This document shows positions 36,197 through 45,305 of a stretch of DNA of 64,000 bases, piece by piece. Every line of letters begins with the position of its first letter. Within the stretch, counting starts at the first letter, position 1. The stretch is taken from positions 186,001 through 250,000 of the forward strand of contig WSBC01000016.1 in assembly GCA_009758405.1 (NCBI GenBank). Direction: 5' to 3'. The translations under genes were made by a program, and so were the position numbers. Origin of the DNA: Methanobacteriota archaeon (GTDB lineage Archaea; Thermoplasmatota; Thermoplasmata; Thermoplasmatales; ARK-15). The notes beneath the pieces are model-generated. The model worked only from the letters and a program-made list of their open reading frames with translations. It did no database searches and was not told the DNA's origin.

Positions 36197-36826
36197 ATGA
36201 ACGACTATAGTCAATATACATTAAAATGGAAAAGTGGCCAAATAACAACTACTCAGTATACGTTATATGCAATTCAGATTGCTGTGGTAATACTTCTTTC
36301 TTGGTTAGGAGTGGTGGCAACTCCTGTTGTGGGGCCAGGCATTGGATTTCTCTACTGGGCTTATCCCTTTTTTATAGTTTTTACATGGTGGTGGGGCCTT
36401 TGGGGTGTTTTGTCTGCATTTATTGGGTGTTTCATAGGTGCAGGTCTTTTGACAGGTCTTCCGCTCATACCTTCCCTTGCATTCAGTGTCGGTGATTTAG
36501 TTCCTGCACTCTTAGTTTTACTTTTATACAGGGGCTATTTAAGAAAAATAGGTGTTGATCCACTTGGAAGGGACATATTAAAAAATAAAAAAGCTCTCTT
36601 CTGGTTTGTTTTCTGGGTAATGGGAATAACAAATATAATAGGAGGTCTATGGGGAGTTTGGGTACTTGTTTGGCTTGGTTTTGTTCCTGCAAATGCATAC
36701 TGGTTAGGCTCAGCTCTTTGGATAATAGGTGATGCTATAGTTCTAATAATAGCTCCATTTCTTTCAAGAGCCCTCACACCCATTGTTGAAAGATATGGTC
36801 TTATATCAAAAGGACTTATATCTTAA
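36197..36826 (+). CDS. ECF transporter S component (substrate-binding membrane protein)
   Basis: 209 residues, six or so membrane segments with many Trp and Gly residues: IQIAVVILLSWLGVVATPVV, FFIVFTWWWGLWGVLSAF, FIGAGLLTGLPLIP, VGDLVPALLVLLLYRGYL, FWFVFWVMGITNIIGG and WLGSALWIIGDAIVLIIAPF. This is the topology of S components. The ligand is not recognised from sequence; the downstream fusion suggests a purine-like base. The ATG at 36197 starts a protein MNDYSQYT; an earlier in-frame ATG at 36149 is less likely. First gene of the operon with the T and A proteins. Confidence 0.75.
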   Translation: MNDYSQYTLKWKSGQITTTQYTLYAIQIAVVILLSWLGVVATPVVGPGIGFLYWAYPFFIVFTWWWGLWGVLSAFIGCFIGAGLLTGLPLIPSLAFSVGDLVPALLVLLLYRGYLRKIGVDPLGRDILKNKKALFWFVFWVMGITNIIGGLWGVWVLVWLGFVPANAYWLGSALWIIGDAIVLIIAPFLSRALTPIVERYGLISKGLIS

Positions 36827-36836
36827 AAGTGGTCTA

Positions 36837-37712
36837 ATGAATAAAAGAGAGAACAGGATGGGTGAAAAAAGATACGTAAAAACCATTCTTTTTAATGCTA
36901 AGGCAGATTCTTTCTTTGTTAATTTACATCCATTTACAAAATTTGCTATTTTTCTTTTTCTTTCTATAGCTGTTATTATAGCAATGACAAAACCTTATCC
37001 TGACCTTTTATTTTCCTTTTTTATTATGATAGCAGTTGTTTATTTTCTAATTGAATCACGAACAATAAAATACCTTGTTAAAAGTTATCTAGTGTTAATA
37101 ATTATAGCACTTTTTGTCCTATTGATATGGTGGCTTGTTTTTAATCAAGTTGGTGTTCATGTTATCATTTCATTTTCGATTTTCGGGGCTGTCTTAAAAA
37201 TAACAAAGGAATCTTTATACATAGGTCTCGCAAAGGTATTTGGATACGGAGCTATGGCCCTTTTGACACTTCTGATTCTTATGACCACTAGGGATATTGA
37301 AATTGTAAATGCACTTAACCAATTAGGTATTTCTTTTAAAAAGACCTTCTTTATATCACTTATATTTAGGAGTCTCAACATAATGGCAGAAGATCTTGAA
37401 TCTATCAGGCATGCTCAATTTGCGAGGGGTGGAAAAACAAATAAGAAAAATCCATTTTTAAAAGCAAAGGAGTTTTTGGCATTATCTGTACCCATAACAG
37501 CACTTATGATAAAAAGGGCTGTAGAAATGGGACAGGCGCTTGAGGCAAGGGGTTTTTCTAAAGCAGGTAAGCTTTCTCAACCTGTGGTAAAGAAAAACAT
37601 TGGATTACTAGATTATTCTTTTCTAACAATATCAATTCTCTTACTTTATATTTCTATAACAATGAACATAACCCAGGTTCTAGGTGGTGTACAATGGCTG
37701 AACCTGTTATAG
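36837..37712 (+). CDS. ecfT: ECF transporter T component (EcfT)
   Basis: Membrane scaffold joining the S component to the ATPases. About 291 residues; segments KFAIFLFLSIAVIIAM, LLFSFFIMIAVVYFLI, YLVLIIIALFVLLIWWL and a C-terminal TISILLLYISITM are membrane-like. Two coupling motifs with Ala-Arg-Gly occur: AQFARGGK and ALEARGFSK, which fit into the ATPase grooves. The start may be 36837 or the Met seven codons later (36858); both have weak sites. It begins ten bases after the S component and overlaps the ATPase gene by 19. Confidence 0.88.
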   Translation: MNKRENRMGEKRYVKTILFNAKADSFFVNLHPFTKFAIFLFLSIAVIIAMTKPYPDLLFSFFIMIAVVYFLIESRTIKYLVKSYLVLIIIALFVLLIWWLVFNQVGVHVIISFSIFGAVLKITKESLYIGLAKVFGYGAMALLTLLILMTTRDIEIVNALNQLGISFKKTFFISLIFRSLNIMAEDLESIRHAQFARGGKTNKKNPFLKAKEFLALSVPITALMIKRAVEMGQALEARGFSKAGKLSQPVVKKNIGLLDYSFLTISILLLYISITMNITQVLGGVQWLNLL

Positions 37713-39958
37713 AGATTAGGAATTTATACTGGAAATATCCAAATATATCTGAAAAATCAACTTTATTTAAGATAGAGAATCTGAACCTGAAAATATTTAG
37801 AAATGAGTTTTTTGGTATTACAGGGGCGACAGGTTCAGGAAAATCCACAATATGCCAGATCATAGCCGGCCTCATACCTCATCAAATAAAATTACCAGAG
37901 GATAAATTGACAGAGTATTTTCGCGGTGAAGTGTATGTTCTAGGTGAACTTGTTTCGGCCTTAGAAAAAAAAGAAAATTCCTATATGATTATAGGAAAGG
38001 GCTCGATGGCCCCCGAGGTAGGACTGGTAATGCAGGACCCTGAAAGTCAGTTTCTTACAATGAGTGCACTGTCCGAAATAACTCTTGGATTGCAAATAAT
38101 TGGTCTTCCAAAAGAAGAAATTATGAGGAGAGTAAAGGAATCATTAAGTATAGTTGGTCTTGATGATCTTTATCCTATACTGGATAAATTACACCCCTCT
38201 GAACTTTCTGGAGGGCAGAAGCAAAGGCTTATTATAGCAAGTTTTATTGCAATGAGACCAAAAATATTAATTTTGGATGAACCCACTTCAGATCTTGACT
38301 CGGCAGGGAAAATTGAGATAATAGAAGCAATTGCAAATCTAAAAAAGATAGGAGATATTACAGTTATACTTGTAGAGCATGATCCAGAAATACTGAAAAG
38401 ATTTACAGACAGAGTTGCGGTACTATCGGAGGGAAATATAATTGCAATAGATTCTCCAGAAAATATATTTTCAAATAAGGATCTAAGGAAATATGTGGAA
38501 GTATCTGAGCTTGAAAGCATAATAGAGAGTGATGAGGATTTTCTTAAAAAGATTGATGCAGATGCGGCAAGAAGCTTTAAGCCAAAGAGAAATGAAATAA
38601 ACTTAGGTGAAGTGGCAATTGAAGTAAAAGATCTTTTTTATGAGTATCCAGATGGTGCTCTAGCTTTGAATGGTATCGATATGAATATTAAAAAGGGAGA
38701 ATTTGTAGCTCTCATTGGACAAAATGGATCGGGTAAAAGTACTTTTTCAAAGGTTATTTCTGGTTATTTAACTGGATGGAAAGGGATGGTGAAAATCCTA
38801 GGGGAAGATATATCAAATAAAAGGATAAGAGAGAGAATACCTGCAATCGTGGGATATGTATTTCAAAATCCGGATCATCAGATATTCAATAGGAGGGTTG
38901 ATTCAGAAATAGAATATGGTCTATGGAATATAGGAATAAAAGAAGAAGAGATTAAAAAAAGGGTGGATGAAACACTTGCAAGGGTAGGATTATTAAGGAA
39001 AAGGGATGAAGATCCCTTATTTCTTAGCAGGGGAGAAAAGAGGAGACTTGCTCTTGCAAGTGTTATAGCTATGAAACCACAAATACTTATTGTAGACGAG
39101 CCAACCACTGGACAGGATTACAGAATGTCTAAAGAAATTATGGAAATATTGATGGAAATGAACAGGGAAGGTTCTACAATTATAGTAATTACCCACGATA
39201 TGAGGCTTGTTGCCGAATATTGCAGAAGAGTAATAGTAATGAAAAGGGGAAAAATAATATTTGATGGAAAACCTGAAAATCTATTTGAGAATGAGGAATT
39301 ATTGAAGGAATCGTCCTTAATAGCTCCTAGGGAGGTTCAACTCTCCAAAAAACTTAAAGAGACTGGAATAATGCAAGATCTTCTCCTTAGTGCTAGAGAA
39401 TGGTTAGAGTTCCTAAAATTTGAAAATGAGAAAAAAAGATATGTTCTATTGACCTTTGAGGCAATGAAAAAACATTCTAAAAACCTTTCCAGAGAAATAA
39501 TATCTAAGGCAGGTAAACCTGATGCCATAGTTTACATAGAAAGGGGAGGGATGGTGATAGGTAGACTTATGAGCGATTATCTTGGTGTCAAGGATCTTTA
39601 TGGCATAAAGGCCTCATATTATACAGAAGATGGCATTCCAAGTACACATGTTAGTGTAGGAGAGATTTCAATTAACATACCGATTAATAATTATATACTT
39701 CTTGTTGATGACATTGCCGATACTGGTAAAACAATAGAAGCGGTAATGGAAAAGCTCAAAAAAATTACACAAAATATTAAGGTCTGCACCATTGCCTATA
39801 AACCACATTCTTCAATAAAGCCAGATTTCTACTCATATATTGTAGATAATGATACTTGGGTTGTTTTTGAATATGAGGAACAGGAAACAAGAAGATCATT
39901 TGAAAAAAGGAACAATGAAATAGGCCTAAAATTCATAGAAGAAAAATTTGGAAGGTGA
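37694..39958 (+). CDS. ECF transporter tandem ATPase fused to a phosphoribosyltransferase
   Basis: 754 residues in three parts. ABC1 (about 5-245): Walker A GATGSGKST at 44-52, signature LSGGQKQR, Walker B ILILDEPTSDLD. ABC2 (about 310-545): Walker A GQNGSGKST near 342, an unusual signature LSRGEKRRL, Walker B ILIVDEPTTGQD. The C-terminal 180 residues are a PRTase of the Hpt/Gpt-like type: AIVYIERGGMVIGRLMSDYLG, IKASYY, and the PRPP loop LLVDDIADTGKT at about 670-681. Such domains attach ribose phosphate to a free base. The reading frame is continuous across the join, and ecfT overlaps its start. It probably loads an imported base with phosphoribose, trapping it in the cell. Confidence 0.9.
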   Translation: MAEPVIEIRNLYWKYPNISEKSTLFKIENLNLKIFRNEFFGITGATGSGKSTICQIIAGLIPHQIKLPEDKLTEYFRGEVYVLGELVSALEKKENSYMIIGKGSMAPEVGLVMQDPESQFLTMSALSEITLGLQIIGLPKEEIMRRVKESLSIVGLDDLYPILDKLHPSELSGGQKQRLIIASFIAMRPKILILDEPTSDLDSAGKIEIIEAIANLKKIGDITVILVEHDPEILKRFTDRVAVLSEGNIIAIDSPENIFSNKDLRKYVEVSELESIIESDEDFLKKIDADAARSFKPKRNEINLGEVAIEVKDLFYEYPDGALALNGIDMNIKKGEFVALIGQNGSGKSTFSKVISGYLTGWKGMVKILGEDISNKRIRERIPAIVGYVFQNPDHQIFNRRVDSEIEYGLWNIGIKEEEIKKRVDETLARVGLLRKRDEDPLFLSRGEKRRLALASVIAMKPQILIVDEPTTGQDYRMSKEIMEILMEMNREGSTIIVITHDMRLVAEYCRRVIVMKRGKIIFDGKPENLFENEELLKESSLIAPREVQLSKKLKETGIMQDLLLSAREWLEFLKFENEKKRYVLLTFEAMKKHSKNLSREIISKAGKPDAIVYIERGGMVIGRLMSDYLGVKDLYGIKASYYTEDGIPSTHVSVGEISINIPINNYILLVDDIADTGKTIEAVMEKLKKITQNIKVCTIAYKPHSSIKPDFYSYIVDNDTWVVFEYEEQETRRSFEKRNNEIGLKFIEEKFGR

Positions 39959-39991
39959 AAGTATAAATAAGATTAATTAATTATTAAAATT

Positions 39992-40594
39992 ATGGCGGAT
40001 TTAAAAAAAGAGATTAAATCATGGCTTACATCAGGGACAGACACTAAAGAAGATGTACTCGATCTTGTTTGGAGCATTAAGGAGGAGGGTAATGTAATTA
40101 TAGCAGAGCATCCCAAGATACCATTCATTTTATACATTTCAATTGGAGAGAAATTTATTAGATTAATTGTTAGTACCGGTATGGATACAGCACTTCTTGA
40201 GCCACAGCAAAGGCTTGATATATATAGGAAATTACTTATTCTGAATGATAAGATAGATCTTGTTAAGTTTGTTATATCTGGAGTGGATGAAGAGATTATG
40301 TTAAAGGTAGATCTTGACGTAACTACATTAGGTAAAGATGAATTTAGGGATGCCATAACAGGCATTGTTGCCTCACTTTATCTTATGGTGAAAGAATTCC
40401 AGCTTGAAGAGGAATTCAATAGAAGGATAACAGAAAGAATAATCTCAATGGTAAGGGAAAAGATGAATGAGGGTGCAAGCACATCAGACCTCCTTACATT
40501 CTTGACTAAAAAGGTTGGCTTGGACTCAACAACAGCTCAAAAAATAATAGATGAAATTACAAAAAAGAATGAATATCAGCCTGAATATCAGTGA
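39992..40594 (+). CDS. Conserved archaeal protein of unknown function
   Basis: 200 residues, starting MADLKKEIKSWL. The first 130 residues look like an alpha/beta fold of the YbjN or type III chaperone kind (short helices, strands such as PFILYISIGEKFIRLIVST); the end is helical and charged. No catalytic motif is seen. It is 33 bases after the transporter fusion gene and six bases before the RPA gene, so it may belong to the RPA operon. A GTATAAATAAG element near 39960-39970 could give it its own promoter. Confidence 0.55.
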   Translation: MADLKKEIKSWLTSGTDTKEDVLDLVWSIKEEGNVIIAEHPKIPFILYISIGEKFIRLIVSTGMDTALLEPQQRLDIYRKLLILNDKIDLVKFVISGVDEEIMLKVDLDVTTLGKDEFRDAITGIVASLYLMVKEFQLEEEFNRRITERIISMVREKMNEGASTSDLLTFLTKKVGLDSTTAQKIIDEITKKNEYQPEYQ

Positions 40595-40600
40595 TCTTAT

Positions 40601-41830
40601 ATGGATGATAAAGAGATTGAAAAATATGTGGAAGATCTTTACAAGGAACTTGATGGAAAAATTAGTAAAGAGGAATTAAGAAAGATATTCAATATTTGGC
40701 TTTCTTATAATTATTCACCAGAAAAGGTAAAAGAAAAAATTTTACAGAAATATAAGCCAGGTAGAATCCTAAAAATAGGTGAAATTAAGGAAGAGATGAA
40801 GAATATAAATACAGTAGGAAAAATTCTTACAATAAAATTGACAGAAAAAGATGGAAGAAGAACATATTCTGGCATAATTGGTGATGAAACAGGGACAATA
40901 CCATTTACAACTTCAAGAGAAATGCCATTTAAAAAGGGGGATGTGGTTAGAATCACAAATGGATATTCAGGATATTTTAAAGATAAACTAAGATTATATA
41001 TTCAGCAGAATTCAGGTGTTGAAAAATTGGATAATTATAAAATAGAAAGGGTACAGACAGTGCCTTCAAAATATACGATAGATAAAATAGAAGGTAAATC
41101 AAGAAACATAGAAACAAAAATGCGTATTTTATATGCAGAAGAAAGGGAGACAAATGGAAAAAAGAGGGTTTCAGGTATTGCTGGGGATAATACAGGAACT
41201 ATACCATTTACAGCCTGGAACAAGAAACTTGAGGAAGGAAAAAGTTATATTGTGAAGGGCGCCTATGCCAGAGAGTTTAAAGGCAAGATCTATTTGACAA
41301 TTGATGAAAATACAGAGATACTAGAATTGAATGAGGATGTTCCAGTAAATGAAAAAATAATCACACTTCAGGAGGCTATAAAATCTGGTATCGCAACAGG
41401 ATGGTTTGAAGGTATATTTCTTGAGGTTAGCGATGACAGTGGCTTAATAGCAAGATGTCCAGTCTGCAGAAAGATACTCAAGGGAACAGAATGCCCGGAA
41501 CATGGTAAGGTAACCCCTATTAATGATGTTATTGGAAAGGCAACATTTGATGATGGAACTGCCTCTGGGAAGGTGATATTTTTAAGGAATGAAATGGAAT
41601 CGATACTTCAGAAAAATTTTGAAGAAATCTTAAAAATGGTGGTCTCTACACCGGGTATACCAGTTATAAAAGAGGAACTTGAAAAAAGGATATTATTAAA
41701 ACCATACCGTATTCTTGGTAAACTGTCTGTAAAGGATCAAAATTTCTTTAATATAACCATATTTGAAATAAAACCAATAGGAAATAAGGAGCTTTCAGAG
41801 CTTAAGGAAAGACTAATGGGGATGGTATGA
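40601..41830 (+). CDS. rpa: Single-stranded-DNA binding protein RPA
   Basis: Covers single-stranded DNA in replication and repair. 409 residues: a short N-terminal helical part, then at least two clear OB-folds (INTVGKILTIKL...GTIPFTTSR and IETKMRILYAEERETNGKKR...GTIPFTAW), and a third region with a zinc knuckle CPVC-KILKGTECPEHG. The last codons overlap the next gene's ATG (ATGA). Its partner follows directly. Confidence 0.9.
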   Translation: MDDKEIEKYVEDLYKELDGKISKEELRKIFNIWLSYNYSPEKVKEKILQKYKPGRILKIGEIKEEMKNINTVGKILTIKLTEKDGRRTYSGIIGDETGTIPFTTSREMPFKKGDVVRITNGYSGYFKDKLRLYIQQNSGVEKLDNYKIERVQTVPSKYTIDKIEGKSRNIETKMRILYAEERETNGKKRVSGIAGDNTGTIPFTAWNKKLEEGKSYIVKGAYAREFKGKIYLTIDENTEILELNEDVPVNEKIITLQEAIKSGIATGWFEGIFLEVSDDSGLIARCPVCRKILKGTECPEHGKVTPINDVIGKATFDDGTASGKVIFLRNEMESILQKNFEEILKMVVSTPGIPVIKEELEKRILLKPYRILGKLSVKDQNFFNITIFEIKPIGNKELSELKERLMGMV

Positions 41831-42621
41831 TGGCTAGGGAACCGGCCTGGAGGATATTTGCTTTTGAATTCAATGATAGTATGTTTGTTCCAAAAACAGG
41901 GCAGGAAAAAGAAACAAATTATATATTAACAAGAATGGGAGCAAAGATAAACAGAGTATTGATTTCGGGTATTATTGAAAATAAAAATATAATAAATGAA
42001 AACACCTTTATTACTGGTATAGTAAATGATAGAACTGGCACATTTCATATTTCTGCAGACAAAAATTATTCGCCCTTAAAGGTATGGTCATATCTTTTTT
42101 CAATTGAGCCACCCGTCAGAGTATTGCTTGTTGGTAAGGTAAGATCATATGGGGAATCAAAAAACCTTGATATCAGGGTGGAAAACATAACCGAATGCGA
42201 CTCATTTATTGAAGATTATTGGAGATTATCTGCAGCTATAAATCTAGTTGAAAGGATAAAGATAATGAAATTGGCTCTATCCGAGGAAAAGGATAAGCTT
42301 TTAAACATGGGATATTCTGAGGAATCTTTAAATAGTATATTCGCAGCAATTGAAAATTTCAAGGATACAAAAATAGATGCATACCTAAAAACAATAAAGG
42401 AAATGTTTGGAATTTCACAGGAGGAAAAGAACCCTGAAGACGTTATTCTACAATTAATTGAAAGTCTTGATTTTGATGGAAAAGGTGCAAGATATGAGGA
42501 TGTTGTAGAAAATGCACTCAAGGAAGGCTTCGAAAGGACAAGGGTTGATGAGATCATAGATTCATTGTTAGAAAGGGGACTTATATACGAGCCATCGGTA
42601 AACATTTTTAAAAAGCTATAG
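41827..42621 (+). CDS. RPA-associated OB-fold protein
   Basis: 264 residues beginning MMAREPAWRIFAFEFNDS, with OB-fold strands INRVLISGIIENKNI, FITGIVNDRTGTFHISA and RVLLVGKVRSYGESKNL, then a helical and winged-helix C-terminal half. Archaeal genomes often pair such a protein with RPA. The ATG overlaps the RPA stop, so translation is coupled. Its 3' end overlaps the convergent phosphoesterase by six bases. Confidence 0.85.
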   Translation: MMAREPAWRIFAFEFNDSMFVPKTGQEKETNYILTRMGAKINRVLISGIIENKNIINENTFITGIVNDRTGTFHISADKNYSPLKVWSYLFSIEPPVRVLLVGKVRSYGESKNLDIRVENITECDSFIEDYWRLSAAINLVERIKIMKLALSEEKDKLLNMGYSEESLNSIFAAIENFKDTKIDAYLKTIKEMFGISQEEKNPEDVILQLIESLDFDGKGARYEDVVENALKEGFERTRVDEIIDSLLERGLIYEPSVNIFKKL

Positions 42622-43323
42622 AGATCTAATATCCCCTACCCTTCCCAGTTCCATCAAACCAATTCTGTCATCTATGCCTATAGCCTGAAAATCGTCGATT
42701 TTTTCATCAATCAGTAAAGGGGAAAGAATCTCACCATTCAGAATGTCGGAGCCTGATGAATAAAGGCTAGGTGATGGAAGAACCAAAATTTTATCGTTAA
42801 AAATATATGAAGGGATTGTAATAATACCTCCAGAGAAATCTCTTATCTTTATGGATGGATGTTCGTGACCCATAATAAGGAATCCATCATAGTCAATTTT
42901 TTTATCTCCATGTGCAAAGACATATTTTCCTATCTTAATGTATTTGTGCAATGGTATATTGTATTTCAATAGTATGTTCTTTAAATAATTATCATGGTTC
43001 CCTCTTATAACAATAAGCTCAGCCCTTTCCTTTATATAATTGATTATTTCAATAATCTCATTCCATTCCTGTCTCATATTCCTGGAGAACTCGTGTTTAA
43101 AATCACCATCTATCAATATCTTCTCCGGTTTCAAATTATTAAAAATAGTTTCTAGGATTTTTAATATTCTCAATTTTTGAAGCTTCGGGAGTAAAAGACC
43201 CTTCTGGGCCATCACCTCTTCATATCCAATGTGCAGATCACTCAAAACTGCAATTCCATAATCTTCTATGTAAGCACAATAATATTTTGTTAACATAATT
43301 CCATCAATTGACTTTTTTTCCAC
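42616..43323 (-). CDS. Calcineurin-like metallophosphoesterase (COG1407-type)
   Basis: 235 residues if GTG at 43323 is used; an ATG nine codons later (43296) is also possible. Metal motifs AVLSDLHIGYE, LIDGDFKHEFS, VIRGNHDNYL, VFAHGDKK and IMGHEHPSI make a full active site. Family members are often found near Lhr-like helicases, and one lies 2 kb away here. Probable nuclease or phosphatase in DNA repair; substrate unknown. Confidence 0.82.
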   Translation of the reverse strand: MEKKSIDGIMLTKYYCAYIEDYGIAVLSDLHIGYEEVMAQKGLLLPKLQKLRILKILETIFNNLKPEKILIDGDFKHEFSRNMRQEWNEIIEIINYIKERAELIVIRGNHDNYLKNILLKYNIPLHKYIKIGKYVFAHGDKKIDYDGFLIMGHEHPSIKIRDFSGGIITIPSYIFNDKILVLPSPSLYSSGSDILNGEILSPLLIDEKIDDFQAIGIDDRIGLMELGRVGDIRSL

Positions 43324-43366
43324 AAAAATAAAAATATTTTTTACTATTAAAAGTTAACATGAAAAC

Positions 43367-44338
43367 ATGGAAATGAAAGATATTGGTGAAAGAAAGATCA
43401 TAGATTCACTCATGGAGATGTTCAGTACAATAGTGGAAGATGATTCATTCTATTTCAATAAGGATGATACATACATACTAGTTACAACTGATACAATAAC
43501 TAAAAAAACACATATACCAGAAAAAGTGGACCCCCAAAAAGCTGGATATTTTTTTGGTGCATTAAACTTGAGTGACATAGCTGCAATGGGCGGGATTCCT
43601 AGATATTTCCTCTCAGCGTATTCAGTTTCAAGGGAGTTTAATTGGGAATATTTTTTAGGGTTTAACAAAGGTTTAAAGTCATGCCTAGAGAGGCATTCAA
43701 CAAAGCTCGTTGGCGGTGATATGAAGGAGGGATATGATTTTACTGCTACAGGTATAGTAATAGGAGAGGTTGAGTCAAACAGGATTATGAAAAGGATAAA
43801 TTTCAAACCAGGTCAAGTAGTGGCTGTCACAAATAGTTTGGGTTATAACGCAGCGGGATATTTCTTATGGAAGAATGGAGAGGAAAAAGGTGCAGAAATT
43901 ATGCTTGACATAGAACCAAGGATAGGGGAGGGAAGGTATTTATCATATTTAGGTGTAAATGCCGCAATGGATCTTTCCGATGGTTTATTTTCTTCAATCT
44001 ACCAAATTAAAAAACAGACAGGAACAGGATTCAAAATAAAAATGGAAAGTATTCCTGTACATCCATTAGCATTGGAGGTGGCCAAAAAATATTCAATACC
44101 AATTAAGGAGATAGCTTTAAATTTTGGTGGAGAATATGAATTAATGTTTTCCGTAGACTATGAAAAATGGGAAAATGTTAAAACTTCTATGGAAAGGGAG
44201 GGATTTATTGTAACAAAGATAGGAGAAACATGGAAAGGTGAAAATACAATATTATATGGAGAAAAAGAGGTGATAATAAATGAAAGAGGATACGAACATT
44301 TTTCGAAAGGCACTTTTCTACAAGGTAGAAGGGAATAG
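43367..44338 (+). CDS. thiL: Thiamine-monophosphate kinase
   Basis: Phosphorylates thiamine monophosphate to the active diphosphate. 323 residues of the PurM-like fold: the N-terminal GERKIIDSL, VTTDTITKKTHIP, LNLSDIAAMGGIPRY, KLVGGDMKEG, MDLSDGLFSSIYQI and the C-terminal GGEYELMFSVDYE. The stop lies 59 bases inside the next gene, an unusually long overlap in a different frame. Confidence 0.92.
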   Translation: MEMKDIGERKIIDSLMEMFSTIVEDDSFYFNKDDTYILVTTDTITKKTHIPEKVDPQKAGYFFGALNLSDIAAMGGIPRYFLSAYSVSREFNWEYFLGFNKGLKSCLERHSTKLVGGDMKEGYDFTATGIVIGEVESNRIMKRINFKPGQVVAVTNSLGYNAAGYFLWKNGEEKGAEIMLDIEPRIGEGRYLSYLGVNAAMDLSDGLFSSIYQIKKQTGTGFKIKMESIPVHPLALEVAKKYSIPIKEIALNFGGEYELMFSVDYEKWENVKTSMEREGFIVTKIGETWKGENTILYGEKEVIINERGYEHFSKGTFLQGRRE

Positions 44339-45305
44339 GTTAAGATGCTACCTATGTCCTCATAATTGTATAATAGAGAATGGAAAATATGGAATCTGTG
44401 GTGTCAGGAAAAATATAGATGGTGAACTTTATTCCGCGGTTTATGGAAGAGTAAGCTCAATGGCTATGGATCCAATTGAAAAAAAACCTCTTTTTCATTT
44501 TCATCCTGGATCCTGGATTTTCTCGATAAGTACTATTGGATGCAACCTTAAATGTAAACATTGCCAGAACTGGGAGATCAGTCAGGCATCGATAAATTCA
44601 ATGAAAATTCCCTATTATTCCCCCGAAGAGATAGTTGCAATTGCAATGGAGGAGGGATCACAGGGGATAGCATTTACTTATAATGAGCCAACAATATGGT
44701 ATGAGTATACATTAGATGTAGGAAAGATATCAAAATCAAAGGGTATGTACAACGTTTATGTTACCAATGGATATATAAATGAGGAGCCATTAAGAGAGAT
44801 ATCAAGATATTTGGACGCGATGAACATTGATGTTAAGGGATTTACAGATGAATTTTATAGAAAGATTACAGGTGGAAGACTTCAGCCTGTTCTCGATACA
44901 GTTAAGCTCGCACACTCTCTTGGCATACATATTGAGCTTACCTATCTAATAATTCCTACCTTAAATGATTCTGAAAAGGAGATTAGGGATTTTTCAAAAT
45001 GGGTATTCGAAACACTGGGTAGGGATGGAATTGTCCATTTCTCTAGATTTCATCCAGATTATATGCTAAGAAATTTGCCTGAAACACCTGCAAAAACACT
45101 CCATAGGGCATATGAGATAGCAAGGGAGGAGGGTTTAAATTATGTATACCTAGGTAACCTGTGGGAAGAGAAGTATGAAACAACATATTGTCCCAAATGT
45201 GGTGCACCGTTGATAAAAAGATCAGGGTATAATGTAAGAATTGAAAATCTAACAGATGATGGAAGATGTTCAAAATGTGGTGAAAAGATAAAGATCATTA
45301 TATAA
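44280..45305 (+). CDS. amrS: AmrS-type radical SAM protein of the AmmeMemoRadiSam system
   Basis: 341 residues. The radical SAM cluster motif is CNLKCKHC, near residue 88. An N-terminal Cys set (CYLCPHNCIIENGKYGICGVR) and a C-terminal zinc ribbon (CPKCGAP, CSKCGEK) complete the family pattern, related to pyruvate-formate lyase activating enzyme. The other members of the AmmeMemoRadiSam set are not next to it. The ATG has a good GAGGTGAT site, which supports the 59-base overlap with thiL. Product unknown. Confidence 0.88.
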   Translation: MKEDTNIFRKALFYKVEGNRLRCYLCPHNCIIENGKYGICGVRKNIDGELYSAVYGRVSSMAMDPIEKKPLFHFHPGSWIFSISTIGCNLKCKHCQNWEISQASINSMKIPYYSPEEIVAIAMEEGSQGIAFTYNEPTIWYEYTLDVGKISKSKGMYNVYVTNGYINEEPLREISRYLDAMNIDVKGFTDEFYRKITGGRLQPVLDTVKLAHSLGIHIELTYLIIPTLNDSEKEIRDFSKWVFETLGRDGIVHFSRFHPDYMLRNLPETPAKTLHRAYEIAREEGLNYVYLGNLWEEKYETTYCPKCGAPLIKRSGYNVRIENLTDDGRCSKCGEKIKIII

